Under the pieces are notes generated by a model that did no database searches, was not told the DNA's origin, and worked only from the letters and a program-made list of their open reading frames with translations. From contig DIBV01000006.1 in NCBI GenBank assembly GCA_002415085.1, positions 248,001 through 312,000 of the forward strand: a stretch of 64,000 nucleotides of DNA, in the 5' to 3' direction. The translations under genes were made by a program, and so were the position numbers. The stretch comes from Arsukibacterium sp. UBA5043. GTDB lineage: Bacteria > Pseudomonadota > Gammaproteobacteria > Enterobacterales > Alteromonadaceae. Of this stretch, positions 53,654 through 63,348 are shown piece by piece (positions within the stretch are counted from its first letter, which is position 1; each line of letters starts with the position of its first letter).

Positions 53654-54070
53654 ATGAAAATGAAGAAAATCAGTGGTTACACCAAACAGCAAGGCACCAG
53701 TTTACTTGAAGTATTAATTGCCGTGCTGGTTTTAGCAATTGGTATTCTGGGTGTTGTTGGTTTGCAATCAGTAAGTCTGAGAAGCACCAATACCGCGCAC
53801 GAACGGGCAATGGCGGTAATATTATCTGAGACCTTATTTGAAGTAATGCGAACTGAAGGTCCGGTTGCCAGGACCGGCGCTTTTGCAATGAGTACCTGCG
53901 AAGGTGTTGGTGGCATTCCAGTTACCGCGGCCTGGCAGCAAGATGTTAAACAGGCAACGTCTGAATGTGCCTTGGTAGAGTGGGCTGACGGCGTTTATAC
54001 CGTAACGATGGACTGGAGTGATGAGCGACTTAATGCCAACTCTGTTGTGGTGATGGAGGTAAGGCCATGA
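53654..54070 (+). CDS. pilV: Minor type IV pilin PilV
   Basis: A 138-residue prepilin with leader KKISGYTKQQG, cleavage before TSLLEVLIAVLVLAIG (Glu+5), the PilV signature. The remainder is a short globular domain with one Cys pair. The Met at 53654 is preferred because AGGA precedes it and the longer frame overlaps the fimT end. It lies four bases behind fimT and overlaps pilW (4 bp). It is expected to be part of the tip complex that primes pilus assembly. Confidence 0.87.
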   Translation: MKMKKISGYTKQQGTSLLEVLIAVLVLAIGILGVVGLQSVSLRSTNTAHERAMAVILSETLFEVMRTEGPVARTGAFAMSTCEGVGGIPVTAAWQQDVKQATSECALVEWADGVYTVTMDWSDERLNANSVVVMEVRP

Positions 54071-55002
54071 TGCAGTTCAAGGCGAACCGGGGCTTTACTT
54101 TGGTAGAGTTAATGATTGCTCTGGTCCTGGGATTGGTGTTGTTGGGTGGTGTGATAGGCGTATTTTTATCTAACCAAACTACCAATAGGGTGAATAACGA
54201 GCTGGCATCTTTACAAAGCAGCGCCCGTTTAGCCTTCCAGTTAATGTCACAGGATATTCGCAGTGCTGGCTTTGCCGGTTGTAATAACTCAAATCGTGTT
54301 GTTAGTGTAATAAACGGCGCACCGGCCTGGTCACAATGGCGGGAAGATGCGAGAGGTTTGGAAGGTTTTGGTGTTGGTACTAATGGCGTAAGCGAGTCGT
54401 TGCGTTTAATGTATGGTTCAGGTAACACAACGTCAGTACTTAACCATGTACCGCCGTTACTAACTTTAAACGAAAATACAACACTGCAAACTGGTGATAT
54501 TGCTATGTTATGCGATGACACACTGGCTGCAATTTTCCAGGTAGCGGCCACAGCGCCAAATGTTGTAAGCCATGCCGTCGCTGCACCATTGAATTGTTCT
54601 CAGGATTTGGGCTTTCAGTCGCCGTTGGTTTGTGCTGACTCACGTCCCAGAGTATTTCCGGGTGGCGCTATGTTGATGCGGTTTGAATCAGCATTATGGT
54701 TGGTTGCTGCCAGTGCTGATAATCCGGCTATAAACTCTTTGTACCGTGAAATTATTATTGGCGGTAATGTCGTTCGCGAAGAAGTATTGTTCGGTGTTTC
54801 CAGCCTTAATTTTGCTTATCAGGATGGAAGTGTTCCATTTGTATTTGGTCCTGTTGCATTTTCACCTGCAGTTGTCATGAACAATGTTGTTGGTGTCCAA
54901 GTTATACTTGTCATGGATCCGAATGCCTATACCAATGCTAATTTGCCGCTGGCGATGCGGACCATTCAATTTTTTGCCTCTGTGCGTAACAGATTGAGGT
55001 AG
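54067..55002 (+). CDS. pilW: Minor type IV pilin PilW
   Basis: A 311-residue prepilin with leader ending NRG and cleavage before FTLVELMIALVLGLVLLGG. The large globular domain and LQSSARLAFQLMSQDIRSAGF helix are the PilW signature. It is the third gene of the operon, ATGATG start overlapping pilV by 4 bp. Its length is usual for PilW. Confidence 0.88.
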   Translation: MMQFKANRGFTLVELMIALVLGLVLLGGVIGVFLSNQTTNRVNNELASLQSSARLAFQLMSQDIRSAGFAGCNNSNRVVSVINGAPAWSQWREDARGLEGFGVGTNGVSESLRLMYGSGNTTSVLNHVPPLLTLNENTTLQTGDIAMLCDDTLAAIFQVAATAPNVVSHAVAAPLNCSQDLGFQSPLVCADSRPRVFPGGAMLMRFESALWLVAASADNPAINSLYREIIIGGNVVREEVLFGVSSLNFAYQDGSVPFVFGPVAFSPAVVMNNVVGVQVILVMDPNAYTNANLPLAMRTIQFFASVRNRLR

Positions 55003-55006
55003 CGCC

Positions 55007-55519
55007 ATGAAAAACTATTATCGTCAAAAAGGTGCAGTACTGGTTGTTGCGTTATTGCTGTTATTGGTAATAACGTTGGTGTCAGTTGCTAGCATGCAAC
55101 GTTCTGTGCTGCAAGAGCGCATGACAGCTAATTTATATGAGCGGCAATTGGCTGTGCAGCAAGTTGAGGCAGCTTTGCGTTCAGCGGAAAATTGGGTGGC
55201 GGCACAGTTACCTGATCCAAGAGTTCAAATACCCGCGAACGCCTGGTTCTATAATGTGCCAGTGGTTGCCGCAGTTGACCGTTGGCAAGATCCGTTAACG
55301 GTGTGGCGAGATGCGCCAGCAATTAATACTGATATGGCAAACAGTGCCCAGTATTTTATTGAATATCTGGGTGAATGGCCGTCACCTACCGCTCCTGATT
55401 GCGCCAGCTCGACCACTATTGAGCCTGAATGTCTGTCGCCTACTTTTCGTATTACTGCCCGCAATATCGTAACACCCGGCACGCCGGAAGTTTTGATGCA
55501 AACCATCTGGCGTTTGTAA
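55007..55519 (+). CDS. pilX: Minor type IV pilin PilX
   Basis: A 170-residue protein with a short N-terminus MKNYYRQKG and a hydrophobic helix AVLVVALLLLLVITLVSVAS, followed by MQ and the conserved ERMTANLYERQLA segment. The PilX family is known by this helix with SM-type cleavage region and the ERMTxNxxxRxxA motif. The usual Glu+5 is lacking, as in other PilX proteins. It is the fourth gene of the operon and abuts pilW. Confidence 0.88.
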   Translation: MKNYYRQKGAVLVVALLLLLVITLVSVASMQRSVLQERMTANLYERQLAVQQVEAALRSAENWVAAQLPDPRVQIPANAWFYNVPVVAAVDRWQDPLTVWRDAPAINTDMANSAQYFIEYLGEWPSPTAPDCASSTTIEPECLSPTFRITARNIVTPGTPEVLMQTIWRL

Positions 55520-55538
55520 GGTTATGAGGAACTCTAAA

Positions 55539-58500
55539 ATGAGTAAATATAATACCGTCTCAAAAAATGCTTGGCTGATGTTTAGCATGGGTATGCTTAT
55601 GGGTTTATCAAGCGCTCATGCCGCGACAACGCTGTCAATTCCTCAGGTGCCATTGCAAACAGGTAGTGATGTGCCGCCCAATATTCTGTTTATGCTGGAT
55701 GACTCAGGGTCTATGGCCTGGTCTTATATGCCAGACAGTATTAGTGGTATCTGCAGAAATTCAACGGATGTTGAAGATAGAGCAATGGGGCGATCGCCTC
55801 ATATAAACAAAGCCTATTTTGATCCAGCTGTAAATTATGTTGCACCGCTGCAGGCTAACGGTACCCCATTTGCAAATGCTAGTTTCACTGCTGCCCGAAC
55901 TAACGGCTATAGTTCGTCGTCCGCGATAGTTAATTTGAAAACGAGTTTTAGAGCAACCTGGCAATATCAGGATGGTGGCAGCGATGCGTTTTGTGGCTCT
56001 GCAGGCGCTGCAGATTACTATTTATATGAGCCGGCATTATGTGATGATGATGACGATGAAGATGATGAGGAATGTTATCGGAGGTATATTGTCGACGAGC
56101 AGAGTGATGCCATTAAACAGAACTTTGCCAATTGGTATTCTTACTATCGTTCACGCTTAATGTTGTCTAAAGCTGGTATTGGCAGAGCTTTCCAAACCTT
56201 GCCTGAGAGAATGCGCGTTGGTTATGGCCGTTTAAACCGCAATCCAGAAGTGGAACGGGGGGTCAGAGCATTTGAAGGCTCGAATAAAAATCAGTTTTAT
56301 ACTTGGCTTTATGGTCGGCCCGATACCACATCTGGCACGCCACTTAAATCTACCCTGCAGGCTGCCGGTGATTATTATAAAACGGCTGAACCTTACCGGG
56401 CTGAACCGGAAAATACCAGTAGTGGCCTGGTGTCATGCCGGCAGAATTTTACTGTGTTGATGACCGACGGCTTTTATACCAACCAGAGTCGCGGCTTTGG
56501 GGACTCAGATGGCGATGGTGATGGTGATACCCTGGCAGATATTGCGCACCATTACTGGAAAACTGACTTGCGCTCCGATTTAGAAAATAATGTACCGAGT
56601 GGTACGTTGGATCCGGCCAATTGGCAGCATATGGTTACCTACGGGGTAGGGTTGGGAGTTGATGGTACTATAACTAATGTTGATGATGCCAAAAAATGGC
56701 CAATTAATGATAGCCGTTGGCCAAAGCCCGATAGTAATCCAAGAAAAATAGACGATTTGCTCCATGCGGGGGTAAACAGTCGAGGAGGCTTTTTTAGTGC
56801 CAGGGATCCGGAAACCTTTAACACTGAACTGACGAATACTTTACGCAATATCGTGAACAGGGTGGCTTCAGCGTCAAATCTGGCCGCGACCACCACGACG
56901 TTGCAAGAAGACAATAGCGTGTTTCAAGCATCATTTAATACTTCTACCTGGAGTGGTGAACTGGTTGGTGTCGATGTAGAAGACTTCTCTGTACAATGGA
57001 CTGCTAACTTTCCAGATTGGGGCGACCGGGTTATTGAAACCAGTCGGGGAAGTGGTGCTAATCCTGCGCAGTTTAGCTTTGAATGGGCTGAGTTGAATTC
57101 TGCTGAAAAAACGGCATTAGACAATGAGCAAACCGTAAATTATTTGCGGGGCGAAAGGGTTAATGAGTTAACGCTGTTTCGTGAAAGAGCTTCATTGCTA
57201 GGTGATATCGCTCACTCATCACCTGTTTACGTTGCTGAGTCACAAAATAGAAATTATCAGCGCTACAGCTGGCCTGAAGCCAGTAGCTATCAATCGTTTT
57301 TGACAACGACTAAAACGCGGGCGCCAAGGATATTTGTAGGCGCAAATGATGGTATGTTGCACTCTTTTAATGCTGATGCAACTGTTTCCGACGCGGGCGA
57401 AGAGACGTTCGCCTATGTGCCACAGGCTATGTTGACTGAGACATCCCGACTGACAGATTTTGCCAGCATTGATTATGAACATCGGTTTTATGTGGATGGC
57501 TCTCCTATTGTGGCAGATGTGTTTATTGGTGGAGCCTGGCGTACTGTCTTGGTGGGTACACTTGGCCGTGGTGGCGACTGGATGTTTGCACTTGATATTA
57601 CAGATCCATCAGAAATAAAAGTACTATGGGATATTAAAGTTCCTGAGTTAGGGATTATGCCGCACAAACCTGTTATCACCCGTCTGAATAATGGCCGCTG
57701 GTCAGTGTTAGTAGGGTATGGCTACAATAATAGCCCAGGCAAATCAGGTTTGCTGGTCGTTGATTTGGAGCAAGGCGCAAGTTTGCCAATAAGAAAGCTG
57801 GAAACGTCTGACAGTGATGCTGTCGGTTTGGCTCAGGTAGAGGGTTGGGACCAGAATAAAAACGGGAATACAGACTGGGTATTTGCCGCTGACATCAACG
57901 GCAATGTGTGGAAATTTGATTTAAGCTCGACGTCTGCCAGTTCCTGGCAAGTCGCGTATGGTGGAGCACCATTGTTTGTCGCTAAAGATACTGCGGGAAA
58001 GCGGCAGCCTATTACGGGAGGTGTGACACTGCAAAGCCATCCGGATAACGCTGAGCTTTGGGTATTTTTCGGTACCGGTAAATTTATAGAGACGGGCGAT
58101 AGTGTCAATGCTGATACGCAAAGCTGGTATGGTATTAAAGATGGTGAACGAATTAGTAGCAGAAGCGAGCTGGTATCAAGAACTATGACTAATGTTGATT
58201 ATACTAATCCAGATACTGGCGAGGTCCGCAGTGCCCGTAGTTTACCCTACGTAGAAGGTAACGACATGGACGGCAAGCGTGGTTGGGTAATGGATTTGGT
58301 TGACACCCGTGAGCGAATCACCTCCAAACCAAGATTTATTAGTGGCAATTTAGTGATGAATACAATTATACCGGATACAGATCTGTGTAATCCTCAGGGT
58401 GACGGTTGGATAATGGCAGTTGACCCTTTCAAAGGATCGCGTTTGAATTATCACTTCTTTGATTTATCTGGTGATGAAAAGTTTGAAGGCGCGGATGGCT

Positions 58501-58682
58501 TACCTGATGGTGCGGCTGCTAGCGGCGTAAAATTTGATGGTATGCCAGGAGAGCCGGTATTCTTTACTGAGGGTGACAAATCTACAATGATTACACCTGA
58601 TTCGACTGTCGGTTTAAATAATACCCCTGTAAATGTGGGGATTCTTCGCGGAAGACTTTCTTGGCGGGAGTTGATTAACTAA
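55539..58682 (+). CDS. pilY1: Type IV pilus tip adhesin/assembly protein PilY1
   Basis: A 1047-residue protein with a Sec signal peptide (1-28, ending AHA). The vWA-like region has the metal motif DDSGSM (Asp54-x-Ser56-x-Ser58). The C-terminal beta-propeller (about 560-1040) holds the calcium loop Asp771-Gln-Asn773-Lys-Asn775-Gly-Asn-Thr-Asp779, as in Pseudomonas PilY1, where calcium controls retraction. Within the vWA part is an acidic cluster between two Cys (from residue 168) and DSDGDGDGD (near 322), a second likely calcium loop. The Met at 55539 is chosen because GAGGA precedes it at good spacing. Confidence 0.9.
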   Translation: MSKYNTVSKNAWLMFSMGMLMGLSSAHAATTLSIPQVPLQTGSDVPPNILFMLDDSGSMAWSYMPDSISGICRNSTDVEDRAMGRSPHINKAYFDPAVNYVAPLQANGTPFANASFTAARTNGYSSSSAIVNLKTSFRATWQYQDGGSDAFCGSAGAADYYLYEPALCDDDDDEDDEECYRRYIVDEQSDAIKQNFANWYSYYRSRLMLSKAGIGRAFQTLPERMRVGYGRLNRNPEVERGVRAFEGSNKNQFYTWLYGRPDTTSGTPLKSTLQAAGDYYKTAEPYRAEPENTSSGLVSCRQNFTVLMTDGFYTNQSRGFGDSDGDGDGDTLADIAHHYWKTDLRSDLENNVPSGTLDPANWQHMVTYGVGLGVDGTITNVDDAKKWPINDSRWPKPDSNPRKIDDLLHAGVNSRGGFFSARDPETFNTELTNTLRNIVNRVASASNLAATTTTLQEDNSVFQASFNTSTWSGELVGVDVEDFSVQWTANFPDWGDRVIETSRGSGANPAQFSFEWAELNSAEKTALDNEQTVNYLRGERVNELTLFRERASLLGDIAHSSPVYVAESQNRNYQRYSWPEASSYQSFLTTTKTRAPRIFVGANDGMLHSFNADATVSDAGEETFAYVPQAMLTETSRLTDFASIDYEHRFYVDGSPIVADVFIGGAWRTVLVGTLGRGGDWMFALDITDPSEIKVLWDIKVPELGIMPHKPVITRLNNGRWSVLVGYGYNNSPGKSGLLVVDLEQGASLPIRKLETSDSDAVGLAQVEGWDQNKNGNTDWVFAADINGNVWKFDLSSTSASSWQVAYGGAPLFVAKDTAGKRQPITGGVTLQSHPDNAELWVFFGTGKFIETGDSVNADTQSWYGIKDGERISSRSELVSRTMTNVDYTNPDTGEVRSARSLPYVEGNDMDGKRGWVMDLVDTRERITSKPRFISGNLVMNTIIPDTDLCNPQGDGWIMAVDPFKGSRLNYHFFDLSGDEKFEGADGLPDGAAASGVKFDGMPGEPVFFTEGDKSTMITPDSTVGLNNTPVNVGILRGRLSWRELIN

Positions 58683-59104
58683 TGATGTCTTATAATGTTA
58701 AACAAAAAGGTATGACCTTAATCGAGATAATGATTGTGGTAGCAATTGTCGGCATTCTTGCCTCAATTGCTTACCCTTCGTATCAGAATTATGTGTTGCG
58801 CAGCCATCGTTCAGCCGCAACCAGCTGCCTATTGGAATTAGCGCAGTTTATGGAGCGAAATTATACCCAAAATATGCGCTATGATTCAGTAGGTTTTGCC
58901 TTGCCAAACCTGCAATGTATGACGGAGTCTGCCAACCGATATGATTACACTAGCGTGCAAGCACAGCGAACCTATACCGTTACTGCAACAGCAATAGGAC
59001 CACAGGCAAATGATACTGCCTGTCCAACGCTAGGTATGGATCAGGCTGGTACGAAACTGGTAAGTAATGCCAGCGTTGCAGCCACGGTTGCGGAATGCTG
59101 GTAA
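58682..59104 (+). CDS. pilE: Minor type IV pilin PilE
   Basis: A 140-residue prepilin. The leader [10 protein letters not shown] is followed by [20 protein letters not shown], with Glu+5, then [15 protein letters not shown] and a small globular domain with a terminal Cys pair (CPTLG ... CW). It is the last gene of the first minor-pilin operon, overlapping pilY1 by one base (TAATG). The name follows Pseudomonas PilE, a minor pilin here, and not the Neisseria major pilin. Confidence 0.88.
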   Translation: MMSYNVKQKGMTLIEIMIVVAIVGILASIAYPSYQNYVLRSHRSAATSCLLELAQFMERNYTQNMRYDSVGFALPNLQCMTESANRYDYTSVQAQRTYTVTATAIGPQANDTACPTLGMDQAGTKLVSNASVAATVAECW

Positions 59105-59182
59105 TTTATTTTGGTTAAAATTTGATCTTTTGAAATAATGTTGTAACTTTATAGTTAAATTAATTAACTATGGCATACGGAT

Positions 59183-59680
59183 ATGCGGTTACAACACGGC
59201 GTTAGTCTGCTGGAAGTTTTAATCACCTTACTGATCCTTAAACTGGGGTTGCTTGGCGTGTTAGCCGGGCAAACCCTTGCTTTACAATATATTATAGATG
59301 CTACGCAACGAACCACCGCGGTGGCGCTGAGTGCTGCCTTAGTGCAGGAGCTTGGCGCCGTAATAACCGATTCCCCTGATTTTAGCCTTGAACTTAATGC
59401 TGATAGCCTGGCAGAGATACCAGGTTGTTCTGCTGCGGTTGCCTGCAACGACACTGAGTTGCGCGATTATCAGTTGGCGCGCTGGCAGCAGTTGTGGCAG
59501 CTCCGAGCCGAGACCGGGGCACCTATCTTTTCACCGCAGTTCTGCCTCCAGTTTGCTGATAACAACTTACAGTTACAGGCCAGCTGGCAGCAAAGGGCTA
59601 ATGCAAATGGTGCCACGACGCTCAGTTGCGAAGCTGGTCCGGGCCGATCAGGTCTGGCATTAACCGCGCGGATCCCCTGA
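59183..59680 (+). CDS. PilV-like minor pilin, second set
   Basis: A 165-residue prepilin: leader MRLQHG, then VSLLEVLITLLILKLGLLGV (Glu+5), the same pattern as pilV 5.5 kb upstream but with a different globular domain containing about four Cys. It begins the second minor-pilin set after a 78-bp AT-rich gap. The short leader and lack of a strong RBS leave the start fairly, but not wholly, certain. Its role is expected to parallel PilV. Confidence 0.82.
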   Translation: MRLQHGVSLLEVLITLLILKLGLLGVLAGQTLALQYIIDATQRTTAVALSAALVQELGAVITDSPDFSLELNADSLAEIPGCSAAVACNDTELRDYQLARWQQLWQLRAETGAPIFSPQFCLQFADNNLQLQASWQQRANANGATTLSCEAGPGRSGLALTARIP

Positions 59681-59682
59681 TT

Positions 59683-60633
59683 ATGTTACCTCGTGGTTTT
59701 TCGTTGGTAGAGTTATTAATCGCCATGCTGTTAGGGTTAGTACTACTGGGTTTTACCGTGCAAATTTTTGCCAGTCTGGCAGCGTCGTCACGGCAAGCCC
59801 AGCAATTGGCGCAGTTACAACAAAATGGTCAGTTGGCACTTAATCTGTTGCATAACGAATTACAAAATACCGGCTTTTGGGGTGGGGTTAGTCTGAGCGA
59901 TATTAGCCAGGCGGCGGTTGAGATAATGGCACCGACGCCTGACTGTGTCGAAGATGATATGGATAGCGGCAGTTTTCCGGTAGAGGGTCAGATTTTTACC
60001 AGCTTGTATGGCAAAGTCGCGACATCGGGGCGTCAGCTCAACTGTCTGACATCGCTAGCTGTCGATAGCGAAATACTACAACTTAAAAGAGCGATTGGCC
60101 TGGCTGTAACTGCGGCAGAATTGCGGCCAAATCGGTTTTATATAACACCACACTGGCAGCAGAGCCGTTTTGTCAGCCAGGACAGCGCGGGGATCGACGT
60201 TGACAGTGTTTATTATCCTTATCAGCACTTAGTTTTTTATATTCAAAATCAGCGGGTTGATGGACAGATCATTCCGGTATTGATGCGAAAAAGGTTAGTT
60301 CGTTCCGCTGCTGGTAGCGCCCGGATCGCAACCGATTCAGTTATCGACGGGGTAGAGCGCCTGCATTTTGAGTTTGGCATTGATACCGATGCTGACGGCA
60401 GCTTAAATTATATGCTGCCGACGGTATTAATGAGTAAGGAGCACTGGCAGCAGCAGTTAGGCAAGATTGTCAGCATCCGGTTTTACATCTTATTGCGCAG
60501 CACGGCACCGGATCCGCGCTACCTTAATCAGCAATCGTATCAGATGGGTAGCAGCCGGTTTGAAGCGCCCGATGATCATTACCGACGTCTGTTACTGGCG
60601 GGTAGCGTGTATTTTAATAACGCAGCATTTTAA
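59683..60633 (+). CDS. PilW-like minor pilin, second set
   Basis: A 316-residue prepilin: leader MLPRG, then FSLVELLIAMLLGLVLLGFT and LQQNGQLALNLLHNELQNTGF, the PilW pattern. The ATG at 59683 follows the stop of the preceding gene by two bases; an upstream in-frame start would overlap it. The globular part has little obvious similarity to PilW at 54067. It is followed by a 92-bp gap. Confidence 0.83.
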   Translation: MLPRGFSLVELLIAMLLGLVLLGFTVQIFASLAASSRQAQQLAQLQQNGQLALNLLHNELQNTGFWGGVSLSDISQAAVEIMAPTPDCVEDDMDSGSFPVEGQIFTSLYGKVATSGRQLNCLTSLAVDSEILQLKRAIGLAVTAAELRPNRFYITPHWQQSRFVSQDSAGIDVDSVYYPYQHLVFYIQNQRVDGQIIPVLMRKRLVRSAAGSARIATDSVIDGVERLHFEFGIDTDADGSLNYMLPTVLMSKEHWQQQLGKIVSIRFYILLRSTAPDPRYLNQQSYQMGSSRFEAPDDHYRRLLLAGSVYFNNAAF

Positions 60634-60725
60634 AAGAAATTGCCACGCGAGCCAATTATCAGCTTAACAAACGACAAGCAGTTATTTCATCCACATAGAA
60701 TGACTACCCACAACAGGGAGGTTGT

Positions 60726-61109
60726 ATGCGACAGAGTGGTATGGCGCTGATAAGCGCTCTAATCTTTCTGCTGGTAATGCTGTTAATTGTCAGTACAAAT
60801 TTAGTCATCAGCCAGATGAGTACTAAATCGGCACAGGCTGCGCAGCGGCAATTACGGTTTGAACATCAGGCTCTGGCATTTCATCTGCGTGCCGTAACTG
60901 ATACTACCAGTGCGGTTAGCGAAGCAGATTTAACCCTAGTCAGCCGCTGCCCGGCCAGTTATGCGGTGTGGTCTGAGTCGCTAGTGCAATGTGATCTATT
61001 GACTCTGGCAACCAACTTATTATCGGATGATCACAAGTTTGCCGCAGGTTACAGCAGCATGTTGCTACGCCAGCAAGTGGTCGACGGGGAGGTGCTGGAT
61101 GCAGAATAA
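60726..61109 (+). CDS. PilX-like protein, second set
   Basis: A 127-residue protein: MRQSG, then a hydrophobic helix MALISALIFLLVMLLIVSTN, followed by QMSTKSAQAAQRQLRFEHQAL in the place of the PilX ERMTAN motif. It is shorter than the 170-residue PilX of the first set. A strong RBS (GGGAGG) precedes the start. It overlaps the next gene by 11 bp. Assignment rests on the helix and the position. Confidence 0.72.
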   Translation: MRQSGMALISALIFLLVMLLIVSTNLVISQMSTKSAQAAQRQLRFEHQALAFHLRAVTDTTSAVSEADLTLVSRCPASYAVWSESLVQCDLLTLATNLLSDDHKFAAGYSSMLLRQQVVDGEVLDAE

Positions 61110-62277
61110 CCGTTTAAGTACGTCCTCTGATGCCAGCAGACAGACCTCTGAGCAAATCCAGCAATGGCTCAAACTTGCGCCGGTATTGGCCATCGTTGTA
61201 CTGACTTTGCTCGCTGCTGTAGTGTTTTGTTTCAGTGCACTGGCATCAACGCCAGAATGCTGGCGGGCGCCGGCAGAACCACGTTTGCTGGAACTGGAAG
61301 GTAGCAGCAGTTCCGGACCTTTGCAGCGATTTCTGCATCATAACGAGCGAGATGGAGATGGTCAGCTTGAATTGTATTCATCGGATAGTCCGATAGCCCT
61401 GGCATCATTGTACCGCTGGCCATTAGCCGACGGTACCGGGGCCGCAGCCGCCTTTTACGCCAGCCCCGAACCGTTGGATAGTGACTACGACGGTCTGGTA
61501 GATCAACTTGTCATTACCGATATCACTGGCCGGATTTGGTTAACCAGGGTAAACGCGACAGGGTTTACAGCTACGCGCTTGTTGGCAAATTTAAGCCATC
61601 CCGACTGGTTGTTTATAGCAAGTGCAGGTGTAATAGAGGTTAGCCTGCCCTTGGGATTGCGTCCTGATGGGCTGGCAGGTCGGCACCAAAAATTACTACT
61701 TATCGCCAGAAATATTATTACCGGTGAAGATGCTTTGTTTACGTTGCGCCTGCCAACTGGTGTACCGGTAGCAACACCTGTGCACTTTGCCGATTTAGTC
61801 GACCGTACCGTATTAACTGACACCGAGCAGGAGGAGGGGCTTAGCAACGAACAATGGCTAAGTATCGTTGCTAGTGCAGGCTGGTGGACCAGGTTATCTG
61901 GTCAGGTTACCCAACCACCAAAAGTCGTTGCCGGGGTAATATATAGTGCGGTCGCTACCAGCGATTTTACTGCAGATGAGTGCGCAGAGCACAGCGCAGA
62001 CCACGATGTTGTTGCCATGCAACTGCACAGTGCTGGTCTGGTGTACAGTCAACGCCGTTTTCGGCTGCTTAATGGCGAGGGGCAGTTAAAACTACAGCGG
62101 CAAACTGACGGCACCGCAGCGCTGGTATTAGACAGTCGCGATGGGCAGCAACACGTACTGGCAGATTTAAAAATGATCTCGCCGCTGTGCCCGAACTGTA
62201 CCGAGCAATTAAAACTGGACGAGTACCCACGCTGGCTGAAATTGGCAACCTATCGGCATGAAACAGGAGCACACTGA
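61099..62277 (+). CDS. Membrane-anchored mini-PilY1-like protein
   Basis: A 392-residue protein in the pilY1 position of the second set. There is no vWA domain. One membrane helix (about 27-49) anchors it, then an external region with two calcium-type loops: ERDGDGQLELYS (near 80-91) and Asp127-Ser-Asp129-Tyr-Asp131-Gly-Leu-Val-Asp135 followed by ITDITGRIWLTRV. This loop-plus-blade closely parallels [20 protein letters not shown] in PilY1. C-terminal Cys (CPNC) occur. The RBS GGGGAGG marks the start. I do not know a named family; it is best read as a reduced PilY1-like C-terminal propeller. Confidence 0.65.
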   Translation: MQNNRLSTSSDASRQTSEQIQQWLKLAPVLAIVVLTLLAAVVFCFSALASTPECWRAPAEPRLLELEGSSSSGPLQRFLHHNERDGDGQLELYSSDSPIALASLYRWPLADGTGAAAAFYASPEPLDSDYDGLVDQLVITDITGRIWLTRVNATGFTATRLLANLSHPDWLFIASAGVIEVSLPLGLRPDGLAGRHQKLLLIARNIITGEDALFTLRLPTGVPVATPVHFADLVDRTVLTDTEQEEGLSNEQWLSIVASAGWWTRLSGQVTQPPKVVAGVIYSAVATSDFTADECAEHSADHDVVAMQLHSAGLVYSQRRFRLLNGEGQLKLQRQTDGTAALVLDSRDGQQHVLADLKMISPLCPNCTEQLKLDEYPRWLKLATYRHETGAH

Positions 62278-62687
62278 TGATCGCGATATTTCGCAACGGC
62301 TTTACGTTAATTGAGTTGATGGTTGCGGTGGCGATAGTGGGCATATTAAGTGCAATCGCTTACCCGTCTTACCAGCAGTATGTGTTAAAAACCCATCGGG
62401 CTGAAGCGAGCAAACTATTATTGACCGCAGCTAATATTCAGGAAAGACAGTTAGCAGATCACGGCCGTTATACCGATAATGTTGCTTTACTGGGGGTGGC
62501 GCCAGACGGTATCACCGCAAGTGGTCGTTATCAGTTACAGGTACTGCTGAGTGATGCCAGCAGCTATACCCTTGAAGCAACAGCACAGGGGCCGCAGCGG
62601 GCGGATAATGATTGTCTGGTTTTTACCCTCGAGCATACCGGCCAGCGTAATCGTAGTATGCCTTCTTCATTATTTTGTTGGGACTAG
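62277..62687 (+). CDS. PilE-like minor pilin, second set
   Basis: A 136-residue prepilin: leader MIAIFRNG, then FTLIELMVAVAIVGILSAIA (Glu+5) and YPSYQQYVLKTHRAEASKLL. It is clearly related to pilE at 58682, including QERQLADHGRYTD and a terminal Cys pair (DNDC ... FCWD). The start overlaps the previous stop by one base (TGATGA). It closes the plus-strand part of the second set. Confidence 0.87.
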   Translation: MIAIFRNGFTLIELMVAVAIVGILSAIAYPSYQQYVLKTHRAEASKLLLTAANIQERQLADHGRYTDNVALLGVAPDGITASGRYQLQVLLSDASSYTLEATAQGPQRADNDCLVFTLEHTGQRNRSMPSSLFCWD

Positions 62688-62700
62688 TCAGTTTTCCCAA

Positions 62701-63210
62701 TTAGTCAGGGCATGGCGCCCGATGAAAGAGTAAACGATTACGCCCTGCCTGATTTAGCACCAGCGTGTAATGCCAGTTGAACGTTGGCTGTGGGCAATAG
62801 TAAAAGGTGCCATTCTCTAATGCATTTAAGCTGCCATCCCGCCTGAATTGTAATTGACTGCGGTTATATTTCAGCTGGTGCTTGCTGAAAACGGGCGGGA
62901 TTTGCCGCAGCACAAATTCTGTATCAGTGTGCGGGTTAATTAAGCTTAGTACCAGCGGGTAAGTGCGCCAGTCGCTCTGACATTCGCTCCCTGACAATGG
63001 ACATAGCCTAACCGGCTGCTGGCTGTTCGCAGCCTGGATCCTGGCAAACCCAAGATGACGGCTAAATTGCGCCATATAGCTGCCTGCCCGCTGTTTATTA
63101 ATCAGTTCTGCCATCGTGGGTAACACAATTTGCAGCAAAATAGCCATAATGGCCAGGCCAAGGACTAATTCAAGCAGAGTCAGTCCTGATTGCTTTGACA
63201 AGGTATTCAT
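62701..63210 (-). CDS. FimT/GspH-like minor pseudopilin, second set (inverted)
   Basis: A 169-residue prepilin: leader MNTLSKQSG, then LTLLELVLGLAIMAILLQIV (Glu+5) and a GspH-type domain with RHLGFARIQAANSQQPVRLC and Cys pairs. It supplies the FimT member missing from the plus-strand second set, but on the opposite strand and at the 3' end, with 13 bp between the converging stops. Expression must therefore be from a separate promoter, in the 63211-63348 gap. Confidence 0.83.
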   Translation of the reverse strand: MNTLSKQSGLTLLELVLGLAIMAILLQIVLPTMAELINKQRAGSYMAQFSRHLGFARIQAANSQQPVRLCPLSGSECQSDWRTYPLVLSLINPHTDTEFVLRQIPPVFSKHQLKYNRSQLQFRRDGSLNALENGTFYYCPQPTFNWHYTLVLNQAGRNRLLFHRAPCPD

Positions 63211-63297
63211 TTATCCACCCTTTGCAAACGGGAAATGGTAAGCAAAGTGTAGCAAATATATTTAAAAAATGTTTTAAATGCGTGCTGGCAGCAAAAT

Positions 63298-63315
63298 GGC
63301 CCTGTGTTAAGGGCC
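63298..63315 (-). terminator. Possible weak terminator of nadE
   Basis: On the minus strand, GGCCCT / AGGGCC with a six-base loop is followed by ATTTTG, about 34 bp behind the nadE stop. The T-run is short. Confidence 0.45.
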
Positions 63316-63348
63316 GCTTTTAAGGCTGTTATTTACGGGGGCTATGCG

